Shown piece by piece: positions 16,114-27,000 of a stretch of DNA of 64,000 nucleotides (position 1 is the first letter of the stretch; every line of letters starts with the position of its first letter). A model generated the notes under the pieces. That model did no database searches. It saw only the letters and a list, made by a program, of their open reading frames with translations, and was not told the DNA's origin. Source of the stretch: Sphingomonas psychrotolerans. Lineage in GTDB: Bacteria > Pseudomonadota > Alphaproteobacteria > Sphingomonadales > Sphingomonadaceae. The translations under genes were made by a program, and so were the position numbers. The stretch covers positions 4,719,501 to 4,783,500 of the forward strand of contig NZ_CP024923.1 in the NCBI RefSeq assembly GCF_002796605.1, read 5' to 3'.

Positions 16114-17895
16114 GTGGGCCGAACATTTCTAGCATGGCTGATCGCCCTGCTCGCGATCAGCACTCCGGCCTTCGCGCAACCGGACGCCGGCTGGTGGAAC
16201 AAGGATTGGCCGTACCGGCGCATGGTGACGGTCGACACCTCGCCGACCGGCGGCAATCTGAGCGGCGCGATCGGCCGCACCGTGCTGCTGGTCCGGCTCC
16301 ACGACGGCAATTTCACCTTCGGCGACGCGCTCGAGAATGGCGCGGACCTCCGCGTCGTCGACAGCGACGGCAAGACCCCGCTGCCGTTCCACATCGAACG
16401 CTATGACGCAGCCAACAGCATCGCGACCTTGTGGGTGTCGGTGCCGGGCCTCAACGGCGGGGAGAGGCGTCAGCTCTGGCTCTATTTCGGCAACAAGAAC
16501 GCCCCGGCGGGAAGCGACATCGCGCGGACCTACGACCCCGACACGATCGCCGCCTGGCATTTCAGCGAGACCGGCGGGAAGCCCGCGGCCGATCTGACCG
16601 CCAACGGCAACAATGCGCAGAATGCCGTGCCGGCGATCGACGAGAATGGCGTGATCGCGCGCGCCGCACGTTTTCAGGGGCAGGGTGAGCTCGTCATCCC
16701 CGCGACCCCTTCGCTGGCCATGCCGGCAGGCGCGCCGCTGACCCTGACCGCCTGGGTGCGCGCCGATCAGCTGGCGGGCGAGCAGGCGCTCTTCGCGCGC
16801 GGACCGCTGGTCGTCGGACTGGCAAACGGTGCGCCCTTCGCGCTCGTCGGCACGCAGCGTATCCAGGCGGGCGCGGCGCTCAAGGCCGGCGAATGGGCGC
16901 ATCTTGGCTTCGTCGCCGACGGACAGAATGTGCGTCTCTACGTCAATGGCGTGGAGGCCGGGGCGGCTCCGGGCGCGCTCCCCGCGCTCGACGGTCCGAT
17001 CGCGCTCGGCGGTGCGGCGGGGCGACCGTTCGTCGGCGAGCTCGACGAGGTTCGCCTCGCCAAGACCGCGCGGCCCGCGGCGATGTTGCTCGCGAGCGCG
17101 CAGGCCGAAGGCCCGAACAACAAGCTCGTCGCGGTCGCCGGCACCGCCGAGCGGCAGAGCGCGGGCGGCGGCACGTTCGTCTACGTGCTCGGCAAGGTCG
17201 AGATGATCGACGCCTTCATCATCGGGCTGTGCATGGTGATCCTCGTGCTGGCGGTGGCGGTGATCGTGACGAAGGTCGCCTATATCAACCGGGCCGTCCG
17301 CGCGAACCGGGTGTTCCTCAAGCGCTTTCGGGCGCTCCACGAGCATCTCGTCAGCATGAAGCACGTCGAGGGCGTCGGTCCGCGCGAGCTCGACATGATC
17401 GGGCAGGCCCCGCTGGGCCGGCTCTACGAAACCGGGATTGAGGAGCTCGAGATTCGCCGCGAGACGCGCGGCCGTCGCCCGTTGTCGGGCGAGAGCGTCG
17501 AGGCGATGCGCGCCGCGGTCGACGCAGTGGTGGTCGAGGAGAATCAGAAACTCGACCGCTGGCTGGTGCTGCTTACCATCGCGATCTCGGGCGGGCCGTT
17601 CATCGGTCTGCTCGGCACCGTGCTGGGCGTGATGAACACCTTTGCCGGTGTCGCGCTGGCAGGCGACGTCAACGTCAACGCGATCGCCCCCGGCATCGCC
17701 GCGGCGCTGATGGCGACGATCGCCGGCCTCGCCTGCGCGATCCCGTCGCTGTTCGGGTACAATTATCTAAACAGCCGGATCTCGGCGCTCTCGGACGAGA
17801 TGCGCGTCTTCGTCGACCGGCTGATCACGCGCCTCGCCGAGATGCAGACCGAGGGCAGCCCTGCGCCGGCGGCTGCGCTCCAGGCGGCCGAATAG
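16114..17895 (+). CDS. DUF2341-LamG-ExbB/TolQ fusion protein
   Basis: A 593-residue protein with a signal peptide (FLAWLIALLAISTPAFAQ). It carries a DUF2341 domain (about residues 25-130: WWNKDWPYRRMVTVD, LWVSVPGLNGG, LWLYFGNKNAP) and a LamG/concanavalin-like domain (about 140-325: AAWHFSETGG, LTLTAWVRADQ, VRLYVNGVE, GELDEVRLAKTARP). The C-terminal MotA/TolQ/ExbB proton-channel domain has membrane segments near 367-390, 483-505 and 524-550, including GGPFIGLLGTVLGVMNTF and IAPGIAAALMATIAGLACAI. The GTG start follows GGGGA. The periplasmic lectin-like part fused to a proton-driven motor subunit suggests that proton flow is coupled to a substrate bound in the periplasm. The exbD-like gene follows after 22 bp. 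Confidence 0.9.
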   Translation: MGRTFLAWLIALLAISTPAFAQPDAGWWNKDWPYRRMVTVDTSPTGGNLSGAIGRTVLLVRLHDGNFTFGDALENGADLRVVDSDGKTPLPFHIERYDAANSIATLWVSVPGLNGGERRQLWLYFGNKNAPAGSDIARTYDPDTIAAWHFSETGGKPAADLTANGNNAQNAVPAIDENGVIARAARFQGQGELVIPATPSLAMPAGAPLTLTAWVRADQLAGEQALFARGPLVVGLANGAPFALVGTQRIQAGAALKAGEWAHLGFVADGQNVRLYVNGVEAGAAPGALPALDGPIALGGAAGRPFVGELDEVRLAKTARPAAMLLASAQAEGPNNKLVAVAGTAERQSAGGGTFVYVLGKVEMIDAFIIGLCMVILVLAVAVIVTKVAYINRAVRANRVFLKRFRALHEHLVSMKHVEGVGPRELDMIGQAPLGRLYETGIEELEIRRETRGRRPLSGESVEAMRAAVDAVVVEENQKLDRWLVLLTIAISGGPFIGLLGTVLGVMNTFAGVALAGDVNVNAIAPGIAAALMATIAGLACAIPSLFGYNYLNSRISALSDEMRVFVDRLITRLAEMQTEGSPAPAAALQAAE

Positions 17896-17917
17896 GCGCG
17901 GAAAGGGGAGACCAGTC

Positions 17918-18328
17918 ATGCAGATCAACAAGGGCCGCAAGGCATATGACGACATCAACATCACCCCGATGCTCGATCTCGCTTATGTTCTGCTCGTCAT
18001 CTTCATCCTGATGGCGACCGCCTCGGTGCAGGGGATCAAGGTCGACCTGCCCAAAGCGAGCGCGGCGCAGAGCCTCGTCCAGCCCAAGACGATCGCGATC
18101 ACCGTAACCAATGACGGACAGATCTTCATGGATGCCTTTCCGGTGACGCTCGCCGATCTCGAGACGCGGCTGCGCAGCGCCAAGGCGAGCAATCCCGACG
18201 TGCCGATCGTGCTCAAGGGCGACCAGACCGCGCAATATGGCAAGGTGACGCAGGTTCTGGACCTGTGCCGTCAGCTCGACCTCAACAAGGTGGGGCTCGT
18301 CACCGGCAAGCCCGCCAGCGCGTCCTGA
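17918..18328 (+). CDS. exbD: ExbD/TolR biopolymer transport protein
   Basis: A 136-residue protein with a short cytoplasmic N-terminus and one membrane segment (about residues 18-38) containing the functionally essential Asp (D20 in NITPMLDLAYVLLVIF). A periplasmic ExbD domain follows (KTIAITVTNDGQIF, IVLKGDQTAQYGKVTQVLDL). It forms the proton channel with the ExbB domain of the preceding protein. AGGGGAG lies about 8 bases before the ATG. It stands between the exbB-type fusion and a tonB-like gene, in one transcription unit. Confidence 0.92.
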   Translation: MQINKGRKAYDDINITPMLDLAYVLLVIFILMATASVQGIKVDLPKASAAQSLVQPKTIAITVTNDGQIFMDAFPVTLADLETRLRSAKASNPDVPIVLKGDQTAQYGKVTQVLDLCRQLDLNKVGLVTGKPASAS

Positions 18329-18346
18329 GATCGGCGAGACGCGCGC

Positions 18347-19078
18347 ATGACCACGATGCAGCCCCCGGGCTACGAGGCCTTCGAGGACCGATCGGCGGTC
18401 CGCGAAGCGCTGCCCTATGGCGTGGCGGTGCTGTTGCTCGGGCTGCTCGCCTGGTTCGTCTACAGCCAGCTCACCGCAGTGAGCGGGGTGCGGGTCACCG
18501 AGGATTCTAAGTCAGTGGTCGACGTGGTTCCGCTGCCGCCGCCACCGCCCCCGCCGCCGCCGGAACTCAAGGAAAAACCCCCCGAGCCGACCGAGCAGCC
18601 GCAGCCCTCACCGGCCGAGGCGCAAAAAGCGCAGCAGCCGCAGCCCGAGGCGGCACCGGTCTCGATCAATGCCCCCGCCGAGTCGGGGAGCGACGCTTTC
18701 GGCCTGCGCGCGGGTTCGGGCGGCGGGATCGGCGCGCCGTCGAGCGGCGGGACCTGCCTCGGGAGCAATTGCGGCGCCAAGGCGGGCGGCGGCGGCATGG
18801 GGCTGGGCATTTATCGCAGCTACCTGAGCACCGCGCTGCAGCGACGCGTGTCGGGCGACGACCGGCTCAATCGGCTCGTCTTCTCGGCCGATTTGCTGCT
18901 GACGGTCGACGCCCAGGGACAGGTGACCGGCGCGCGGCTGGTCGAGGCGCGCGGTCGCGACGACCAGGCGACGTTGCAGCGGCTGGTGGAGGTGCTGCGC
19001 GGGGCGCGGCTCGATCCGCCGCCGCCAGCAATGTCCTTTCCATACAAGATCACGGTTCGAGGGCGGCGCGCGCTCTGA
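18347..19078 (+). CDS. TonB-like protein of the adhesin cluster
   Basis: A 243-residue protein with one N-terminal membrane segment (about residues 23-44), a proline run (PLPPPPPPPPPELKEKPPEP) typical of the TonB periplasm-spanning rod, and a Gly-rich linker with a Cys pair (TCLGSNCG). A TonB-like C-terminal domain follows (about 155-240: YLSTALQRRVSGDDRLNRLV, LLTVDAQGQVTGARLVEARG). The Cys pair could form a disulfide, which is unusual for TonB. It completes an ExbB-ExbD-TonB set inside a two-partner secretion operon, with no TonB-dependent receptor gene in the window. Confidence 0.85.
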   Translation: MTTMQPPGYEAFEDRSAVREALPYGVAVLLLGLLAWFVYSQLTAVSGVRVTEDSKSVVDVVPLPPPPPPPPPELKEKPPEPTEQPQPSPAEAQKAQQPQPEAAPVSINAPAESGSDAFGLRAGSGGGIGAPSSGGTCLGSNCGAKAGGGGMGLGIYRSYLSTALQRRVSGDDRLNRLVFSADLLLTVDAQGQVTGARLVEARGRDDQATLQRLVEVLRGARLDPPPPAMSFPYKITVRGRRAL

Positions 19079-19106
19079 GCGACGCCGCGAACAAAAGGGA
19101 ATGGGA

Positions 19107-20924
19107 ATGTCAGGGCATCGAAACTTTGGCCGACTGATGCGCAATTGGCGATGCGGCGTAGCCGTCGTCGCCGTGTTGGCAGCGGCGCCCGCGCTGGCGC
19201 AGGAAGCGCCGCGGTCGGACAGCGCGATGGTGAACCTCGTCCGGCTGCTGACCGAGCAGGGGGTGCTGACGCCCGAAAAGGGCAAGGAATTGATGGATCA
19301 GGCGCAAGCCGAGGCCGCACAGGCGCGCGCCGAGCTGGCGCAGGCCGCGCCGGCTCCGAACCAGCAGGCCGCCGCGGAACTGCCCCCGCCGCCGCCCGGC
19401 ACCGTGCGCGTCCCCTATGTTCCCGAGACGGTCCGCACGCAGATCAAGAACGAGTTGCGCACCGAAGTGATGGCGCAGGCGAGGACCGAAGGCTGGGCGG
19501 CGCCCGACAAGGCCGCCCCCGACTGGGTCGACAATATCCGCATCCACGGCGACTTCCGCTTCCGTTCGGCCTCGGCCTTCTACGCAGCGGACAATTCGCC
19601 CGATTATATCGACGTGCCCGAATTCAACGAGACGGGGCCGATCGACCTGACCCGGCAGCTCGCGCCCCGGCTCAACACGACGCGCGACAAGCGCAACAAC
19701 ATGCAGATCCGCGCGCGGATCGGACTTGAGGCGACGATCGCCAACCGGTTCCAGCTCGGCTTCCAGCTCGCGACCGGCGACGATCCCGGGCCGATCTCGA
19801 CCAATGCGACGCTCACCGGCGGCTTCCGCAAGCGCGACCTCTGGCTCCAGAACGCCTATGTGAAGGGCGAGCTGGTGCCCGGGCTGACCGCGATGCTCGG
19901 CCGGTTCGACAATCCGTTCCGCACCACCGATCTGATGTTCGATCCCGATCTCGCGCTCGACGGGCTCTATGGCGAGGCCAATTTCGCCAAATTGTTCGAC
20001 CAGGGCGACGACTTCACCGTGGCGGTGCGCGGCGGCGCGTTCCCGATCATGTTCGAGGATTCGGATTACCCTTCGACTTCGTCGGACAAGCGCAACTTCC
20101 GCGACCGCTATCTGTTCAGCGGCCAGCTCGAACTCGCCAGGAAGTTCGATAACGGCGTCGAGGCGCACCTTGCAGGCGCCTATCACAACTTCACCTATCT
20201 GCGCGGCCATGTCTCGGCACCGTGCGACATCTATTCGGTCGAGAATGTCGAATGCTCGACCGACGCGCTGCGGCCGCTCTACGCCACCAAGGGCAACACG
20301 CTGATGTTCCTGCGGCGGTTCGACACGACCGCCAATCCCGATCCGAACGATCCGCGCCAGCCGCAATATCTGGGCCTCAAATTCGCCTATCGCGTGCTCG
20401 ACGTGAACGGATCGGTGAGCGTGCCGATCTCCGATGGCGTGATCGCGAGGCTGGGCGGCAATTACCTCTACAATTTCGGCTTCGACCGGAAGAATATCTG
20501 CGCTGAAGGCCCCGACGGCGCGCCGCTGAACAATGTCGTGCTGTCGGATCCAGTCAATGATCCGCTGCAGGGCGCCTGCGACGTGACCGGCCCGGCGCGC
20601 TTCGTCGGCGGCAATCAGGGCTATGGCGGCTATCTCTCGATCGGCGATCCCAACCTGTTCAGCGTCAATCCGCGCCGCGCGTACAAAGGCGCCTGGGCGA
20701 TCAATCTCGCGTATAAATATCTCGAGAGCGACGCCGTCCCGGACAGCTTCACCGATTCAGATTTCCATCTCGGCGGCACCAATGCGCAAGGCTATGTCAT
20801 CGGCGGCGCCTGGTCGCCGTTCGACGGCATTGCGATCGGTGCGCGCTGGTTGAGCGCCAACGAGATCGTCGATGCGCCGCTGGCGATCGATGTGCTCCAC
20901 GTCGATCTCGGCGTGGCCTTCTGA
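19107..20924 (+). CDS. Putative outer-membrane porin
   Basis: About 605 residues with a signal peptide (cleavage after APALAQ). An Ala/Gln/Glu-rich helical segment at about residues 55-85 could form a coiled coil, and is followed by a Pro-rich linker. A long beta-barrel begins at IRIHGDFRFRSASAFY and contains paired aromatic strands such as IGLEATIANRFQLGFQLATG and YVKGELVPGLTAMLGRFDNP. The chain ends in Phe (VDLGVAF), as expected for Bam-assembled barrels. It belongs to the putative-porin type found beside FHA systems. The ATG at 19107 is better placed behind AAAAGGGA than the ATG at 19101. The coiled-coil plus barrel layout could anchor the barrel to peptidoglycan or partner proteins (inference). 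Confidence 0.8.
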   Translation: MSGHRNFGRLMRNWRCGVAVVAVLAAAPALAQEAPRSDSAMVNLVRLLTEQGVLTPEKGKELMDQAQAEAAQARAELAQAAPAPNQQAAAELPPPPPGTVRVPYVPETVRTQIKNELRTEVMAQARTEGWAAPDKAAPDWVDNIRIHGDFRFRSASAFYAADNSPDYIDVPEFNETGPIDLTRQLAPRLNTTRDKRNNMQIRARIGLEATIANRFQLGFQLATGDDPGPISTNATLTGGFRKRDLWLQNAYVKGELVPGLTAMLGRFDNPFRTTDLMFDPDLALDGLYGEANFAKLFDQGDDFTVAVRGGAFPIMFEDSDYPSTSSDKRNFRDRYLFSGQLELARKFDNGVEAHLAGAYHNFTYLRGHVSAPCDIYSVENVECSTDALRPLYATKGNTLMFLRRFDTTANPDPNDPRQPQYLGLKFAYRVLDVNGSVSVPISDGVIARLGGNYLYNFGFDRKNICAEGPDGAPLNNVVLSDPVNDPLQGACDVTGPARFVGGNQGYGGYLSIGDPNLFSVNPRRAYKGAWAINLAYKYLESDAVPDSFTDSDFHLGGTNAQGYVIGGAWSPFDGIAIGARWLSANEIVDAPLAIDVLHVDLGVAF

Positions 20925-20956
20925 TGACCTGCCGTCCCGCCGCGCCGCGCCGATGC

Positions 20957-20974
20957 GATCCGGCCTGCCGGATC
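20957..20974 (+). other. Hairpin between porin and giant adhesin genes
   Basis: GATCCGGC at 20957-20964 pairs perfectly with GCCGGATC at 20967-20974. It lies in the 118-bp gap between the porin and the adhesin. No T-run follows, so it may attenuate or stabilise the message rather than terminate it. Weak evidence. Confidence 0.3.
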
Positions 20975-21042
20975 CGGCCAGCCCCGGGCGGGCGGGCCAT
21001 CCTCTCCCTGTTGCTCAACGATTCTCGGGCTGGAGTCCTGCA

Positions 21043-24000
21043 ATGACCATTCGTCGCGTCCCATCGTCCGGCCGCGCTCGCCGCCACTTGCTGCTGCTCG
21101 GCGCGAGCGTCGCGACGCTGGCCTGCAGTCTCGGCAGCACGCCGGCGGGCGCCCAGACGATGGGCGCGATGCTCCGCCAGCAGGCCGGCGCGCCGCGGCC
21201 GCAGGCGCAGCAGCCCAGCGCGGCGCCGCTGCGCTCGCCGACGATGCAGGGGGCGCTTGCGCGTCAGCGCTCGACCCAGTCGCGGATCGCGCAGATCCGC
21301 ACCTATGCCAGTGCGTTGCGTCAGGCAGTCACGCGCACCGGCGCGAGCGATGGCCTTTCGCCCGACGGCCTCGATCCGACCGAGGCGATCCGCGAGGCGA
21401 TCGCAGCCACCAGGGCCGGCGATACTGCGCGCGCCAACCAGCTCCTCGTCAGCGCCGGCGCGGCGAACGACACGACGGGGCTCAAGACGTGGGAAGGCGC
21501 CGGGCTGCCGAGCCAGAGCGTGGTCGACGGACGCACCGTCGTCATGATCGACCAGACCAAAGAGCGCGCGTTGCTGTCGTGGAACAAGTTCAACGTGGGC
21601 GCGAACACGACGCTGCAATTCAACCAGAAAGAGAATGGCGTCGCGCGGCCGGGCTGGGTCGCGGTCAATCGAGTCACCAACGCGACCGATCCCAGCCTGA
21701 TCCTCGGCAATCTCAAGGCCGACGGTACTGTCGTGGTGCTCAACCGCGCCGGCATCATCTTCGGCAAGAACAGCCAGGTGAACACCCGTTCGTTGCTCGC
21801 CAGCACGCTCGAGCTCGGCAATGCCGTCATTTTGACGCAGGGCGTGGGAACCCGCGTCGCTTCGATCAGGGATCGCAACAGCTATTATTTCGAGAACGGC
21901 CTGTTCGCCCCTGCGAACCGCACGGCCGACCGCACCAGCGAAAGCGACGGTGCGGCTTTGCTCGTCTCCGGGATCGCCGAGCAGAATGGCGGGGATGTGC
22001 GGTTCGTGAGCGCTGTAGAGGGCGGTATCGTCGTCGATAGCGGCGCGCAGCTGAGCATGGCAACGGGCGGATTCCTCATCCTGGCGGCACCCGAGATCCG
22101 TAGCGCGGGCAGGCTGAGCGCGGTCGAAGGCCAGGTCAGCCTGCAGGCCGGCCGGGCAGTGAGCTTCATCGAATCCACCGGCGCTGCGACCGGCGCCGAT
22201 CCCTATGTGCGCGGCTACAAGCTCAACAGCTTTTTCTATGGCATCGGCAGCAACCCGCAGCTGCCGCGCGACCCGCTGCCCGGCGACGGCAGGATCATCG
22301 TCGACGGCATCATCGTCTCCCGCCGGGGCTATCTGTCGCTCGGCACCAGCCCCTATGGCTCGATCGAGAGCCACGGACTTCTCTCCACCACGACCAGCGT
22401 CTCGCGCAACGGCAAGATCTCGATCACCGGCGGCAACATCCTGCTCGCCGGCGCCGCCGACCCCGGCAAGGCGAGCGGGATCGAGATGATCGCCGACGAC
22501 AATGGCGAGACGATTCCGCAAGGTTCGGCGAGCGAGCCGGCCACCTTCAAGGCATCGCAGCTCGAGATCGGCACCCAGGTCCAGGTCCCCAACGTGCCCG
22601 TCGGGAGCTTGCTGTCCACCAATTTCACCATGGGGCAAAACGCGCTGATCTATGCGCCGGGAGCCAATGTCACGGTGGGGGCCACCGTGGGCGCGGCGGC
22701 GCTTGGCGCGGTCAGTGGTCTGGCGTTCGGCCGGATCGAGATCGCAAGCGGCGCGACGATCGACGTCAGCGGCTACAAGGACGTTCAGCTCGCCGCGTCG
22801 CGCAATTCGATTGAAATCACGCCGGTCAAGCGCAACGAACTGCGCGACACGCCCAATTATCGCGAAGTGGCGCTCGACGGCAATTTCACTCTCAACGGCG
22901 CGACTTTGTATGTCGATCCGCGACTCTCGGGGGTGCGCGAGGACGGCGTCGCGTGGGTCGGCTCGCCGCTGATTGAGGCCGGCAGCCTGGCGGGGCAGAT
23001 CGGCGTCACGGCGCAGGAGTTCATGACCAGGGGCGGCAGCGTCAGCCTGCTGACGTCGGACCTGAGCCCGCGCGACAATCTCTCGGCCTCCACGGCCCCG
23101 AGCATCCATATCGCACGAGACGCGACGATCGACTTCTCCGGGGGGTGGGTCAATTATGCGGCCGGAACGGTGCGGACCAGCCGCCTGGTCACCGATGACG
23201 GCCGGATCGTGGATATCGGCAAGGCCGATCCGAACGACCATTATGTCGGCGTGGTCGACGGCTTCATCGAGGTCCAGCCGCGCTTCGGCGTGCTGCGCAC
23301 CTATCTCAACGCCTCGGGGCAAGGGCTGCGCTTCGATGCGGCCTATGACGAGGGGCGTGATGCGGGCAGGCTGACGATCAGCGCGCCGGCAGTCGCGGTC
23401 GACGGCAGTTTCTATGGCAATTCCTTTGCCGGTGCGCGCCAGATTGCCGCCGGCGTGCGGCCGAGCCTCGCGAGCACCCTCGCCGGAGACGGCAGGCGGT
23501 TCCAGCGCTCGCGTTATGAGTTGCCCACGGCCGGCAGCGTTTCGTTCAAGACGCTGGGCGACATGCTGGTCTATCATGGCGAGCGCGGCGCGGCGGAATC
23601 GAACCGGGCCGAATTGCTGCTGAGCGACACGATGTTGAGCGGCGCCGGACTGTCGGCGCTTTCGCTCGAGGCGACGGGATCGGTTACCTTTGCCGGCGGC
23701 AATCCGTTCACGCTTCAGGCGGCCGATGCGCTGCGGATCACCGGCGCGTCGAAACTCGCGCTGGCACCGGGCGGGGCACTGACGGTTCTGGCCGGGCGGA
23801 CGATCCGGTTCGACGGGACGGTCACGGCCAATTCGGGATCGATCGATGCAACTACGCGGACCAATACCGTTCGCGACGGCCTTCCCGGACCCAATGGGTC
23901 GGCGTTCCGCACCGGACTGTACGGCACCGGCCTCGGCGACGACCTCGCGCGGCTTTATGCCGCCGATCCCGGAGCGCTCAATCCCTATGACGTGGTCGTC

Positions 24001-27000
24001 ACGGGGACGCTCTCGACCGCCGGCCTGTGGGTCAACGACTATGCCGAACAGGGCGCGCCGCGCGGCGGCGCGTTCAGCGATGGCGGCAGCATCCGCCTGA
24101 CCGCCGCGCCGAACTTCCTCTCGGCGATCGGCACCAGCCTCGATACCGCGACGCAGGCAGTCGACCTGAGCGGAAGCATTCGCGTCAGCGGGACGCTGAA
24201 CGTGATGTCGGGCGGCTATGTCACGGCCACCGGAAGCCTGCTTCTCGATGGCATGGGCGGCGACGTCTCGCTGGTGGCGGCGACTCGCTATGCTTCCACG
24301 TCGTTGACCGACAGCGGCCGGCTGACCGCGGGCGATCCTGCCTATTCCAACATTCCGCTAGGTGGCGAGGGGAGCCAATCGGTCGACTTCACGCCGCTTC
24401 CGGTCGGCACGCCGTTCGGGCTGGCGGTGCTGCCGACTCTCGTGCCGGACCCACGCACGACCGTCGACATCGGCGGCGCCTCTATCCTCGGTTTCGGGTT
24501 CGGCGGCGGCGGAACCTTCGCGCTCGTCGCGCCCGATATCAGCTTCGGCTCGGACAACCATGCCGGGGCGACGCATATCGGTTTCGACTTCTTCCAGAAG
24601 ACCGGTTTCGGCACGCTCGACCTCAGCAGCTACCGGTCGAAGATCGTCGACGACGTCTTCACCAATGGGCGCGCCGGCAAGTCCGCCTTCCTCGAGACGA
24701 CGCGGTTCGAAGTGCGTGGGGGCGAGACGCTCGATCTGACCCAGTGGCTGCTTCCCGCGGTTCTGACCGCCGACCAGTCGCTCGCGCTCAGGACGCTCGG
24801 CACCGGTGCTGACCTGTCGGGCCAGTCGTTCCTCGCGCCCTCGCGGATGGACGCGGCCTGGGATCGCAAGGCGGCGCATCTGGTGCTCGGCGGGCTCACC
24901 GAGTTCGACGTGCTCGCGGGCGGCACGATCACCGGCGCGGCCGAGGCGAGCCTGACTGTCGCCAAGCTCTATAATGGCGGCACGATCGCGCTTCGCGGCG
25001 GTACGATCTCGCAACGCAACGATCTACCCAACGATCTCGTGGTGGGCGGCCTCGGCGTGCGCGCCGCCGATCTCGGCGGCAACGGCATCGCCGAGGCGTT
25101 CGGCGGGGGAACCGATGCGCTCGGGCGCTTCGACGAGAATGCGCGCAACGCCGCCGGGGTGACCGATCCCGCGTCCGCCGGGCGCATCATCACCAATGCC
25201 GAGCTCGTCTCGCGCGATGGCGCCGACCGGCTGATCTATTTCCTCGGGCGGCTGAGCGCCGCGCAGGGCATCCTGCTCGACAATGGCAGCGTGACCGATC
25301 TGTCGGGCGTCGCTTTGCTCAATCCGCGCGCGCCGTTTCAACCCGGCGGTGCCCAGATCCGGGTCGGCCGCGTCCTCGACGGGGGCAGCATCTTGCTGCG
25401 TGCCGGTGAGATCGCCAGCCGCACGACGCGCTTCGGCGTCAACACATCGGTGCTCGATTCGAACAGCTTCGTCCGCGCCGACGGCGCCAGGCTCGACATC
25501 AGCGGGACGAGCGCCTTTCTCGACCAGCCGACCGGGCTCGGCAATTTCGCGCCGTATCTCGAATGGAGCGCGGCGGGGACGATCTCGGCGCTGGGCGGCG
25601 GATCGCTCGGCACCACGCCGATCGACGCGCATGGCGGAGTCGCGCAGGCGCAGGGCGGCACGCTCGAATGGCTGCGGCCGACCCTCGGCGCGAATGCGAA
25701 CGGCGGCGCCGACTATCTCTATGCCGGCACCGTGGCGGCGAGCGGCTTCGACAGCCTGATCGCGCGCAACGCGCTGACGCTCGACGGCGATTTCTCGCTG
25801 TCGCTGCGCAAGTCGCTGATGGTGTTGTCGCAGGATCCGACGGAGGGCGCGCCGATTCGTCCCGACGCCGACGTCTATATCTCGGCCACGCAGGGGACGC
25901 GTGCGGCGGTGGCGGCCTCCTATATCCGCTTCGCCAGCCGGCTGGGCGACCCGTTGTTCGAGATCCACCCGGCTGTGGCCGGCGACGCGCAGGTGACCTT
26001 CGCCGCGGGCGGCCAGGGCATCGACCTCGTCGGCGCCATCGCCATGGATCGCTCGATCGCCTCGGTGGCGCTGCGCAGCCCGGGCGACGTCCGGCTGATC
26101 GGGGTGAACGATCGCGGCGCGGGCGAGTTCGCCTATAACGGCCAGTTCGTCGTCAATGGCGACCTGCTGATCGACGCGCGCCGGACCTATGCCACGACGG
26201 GCACGGGCAATCTGCAGGCGCTGCTCGAAGGCCGGCCGGAGGCCTTTTCGAGGCCCTATACCCTCGCAGCGCTCGGCGATCACAGCATCACGTTCGGCAA
26301 CAGCTATCTCGACGCGAGCGCGCCGCCGCCCTTGTCCGCAGGGACGCATCTGCGCATTCTCGCCGCGCGGATCGAACAGAATGGCTATCTCGCGGCGCCT
26401 TTGGGTCTGCTCGAGCTCGGCTCGAACACGGCCACGACGGTCCGTTCGGCTTCTATCCTGCCGACCCGATCGGTGACCCTGGGCGCGGGCAGCGTCACCA
26501 CCGTCTCGGGCGCCGGCCTCAAGGTCCCCTATGGCACCACCACCGATCTGATCGAATATTATTTCCCGACCATCGCGACGCCGATCACCCGACTCCCGAC
26601 CGGACAGCTCAATCTCGCCGCGGCCGCGATCGTCGAGCAGGCCGGCGCCCGGATCGACGGGCGCGGCGGCGGCGACGTCTTTGCGTACGAATTCCAGTCG
26701 GGAGTGGGTGGCTCGCGCGACGTGCTCGATCGGATCAACCGCGATCCGTACAGCAGCAACCATTTCGATCCGGTCACCGGCCGCGGCTATCAATATGCTG
26801 ACCGTCGCCAGGTCTTCGCCTTGGTGCCGGTGAGTCAGGCCGGCAAGATTGCGGCCTATGACCCGCTTTATTCGGCCGATTACGGCAGCGCGGGCTCGGT
26901 CGATCTCTATGGCGCGAATGCCGGTATGACGGTGAAGCTCGACGGCGCGCCCGGCGTGCCGGCGGGCGAGTATCTGCTCGTTCCGGCTAAATACGCGCTG

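Noticed and set aside
14058-16394. Long minus-strand open frame opposite the two-partner transporter
   Set aside because: Composition (Arg/Asp/Gly-rich, no motifs) is that of an antisense shadow of a high-GC gene; the plus strand has full family motifs and signal peptide.
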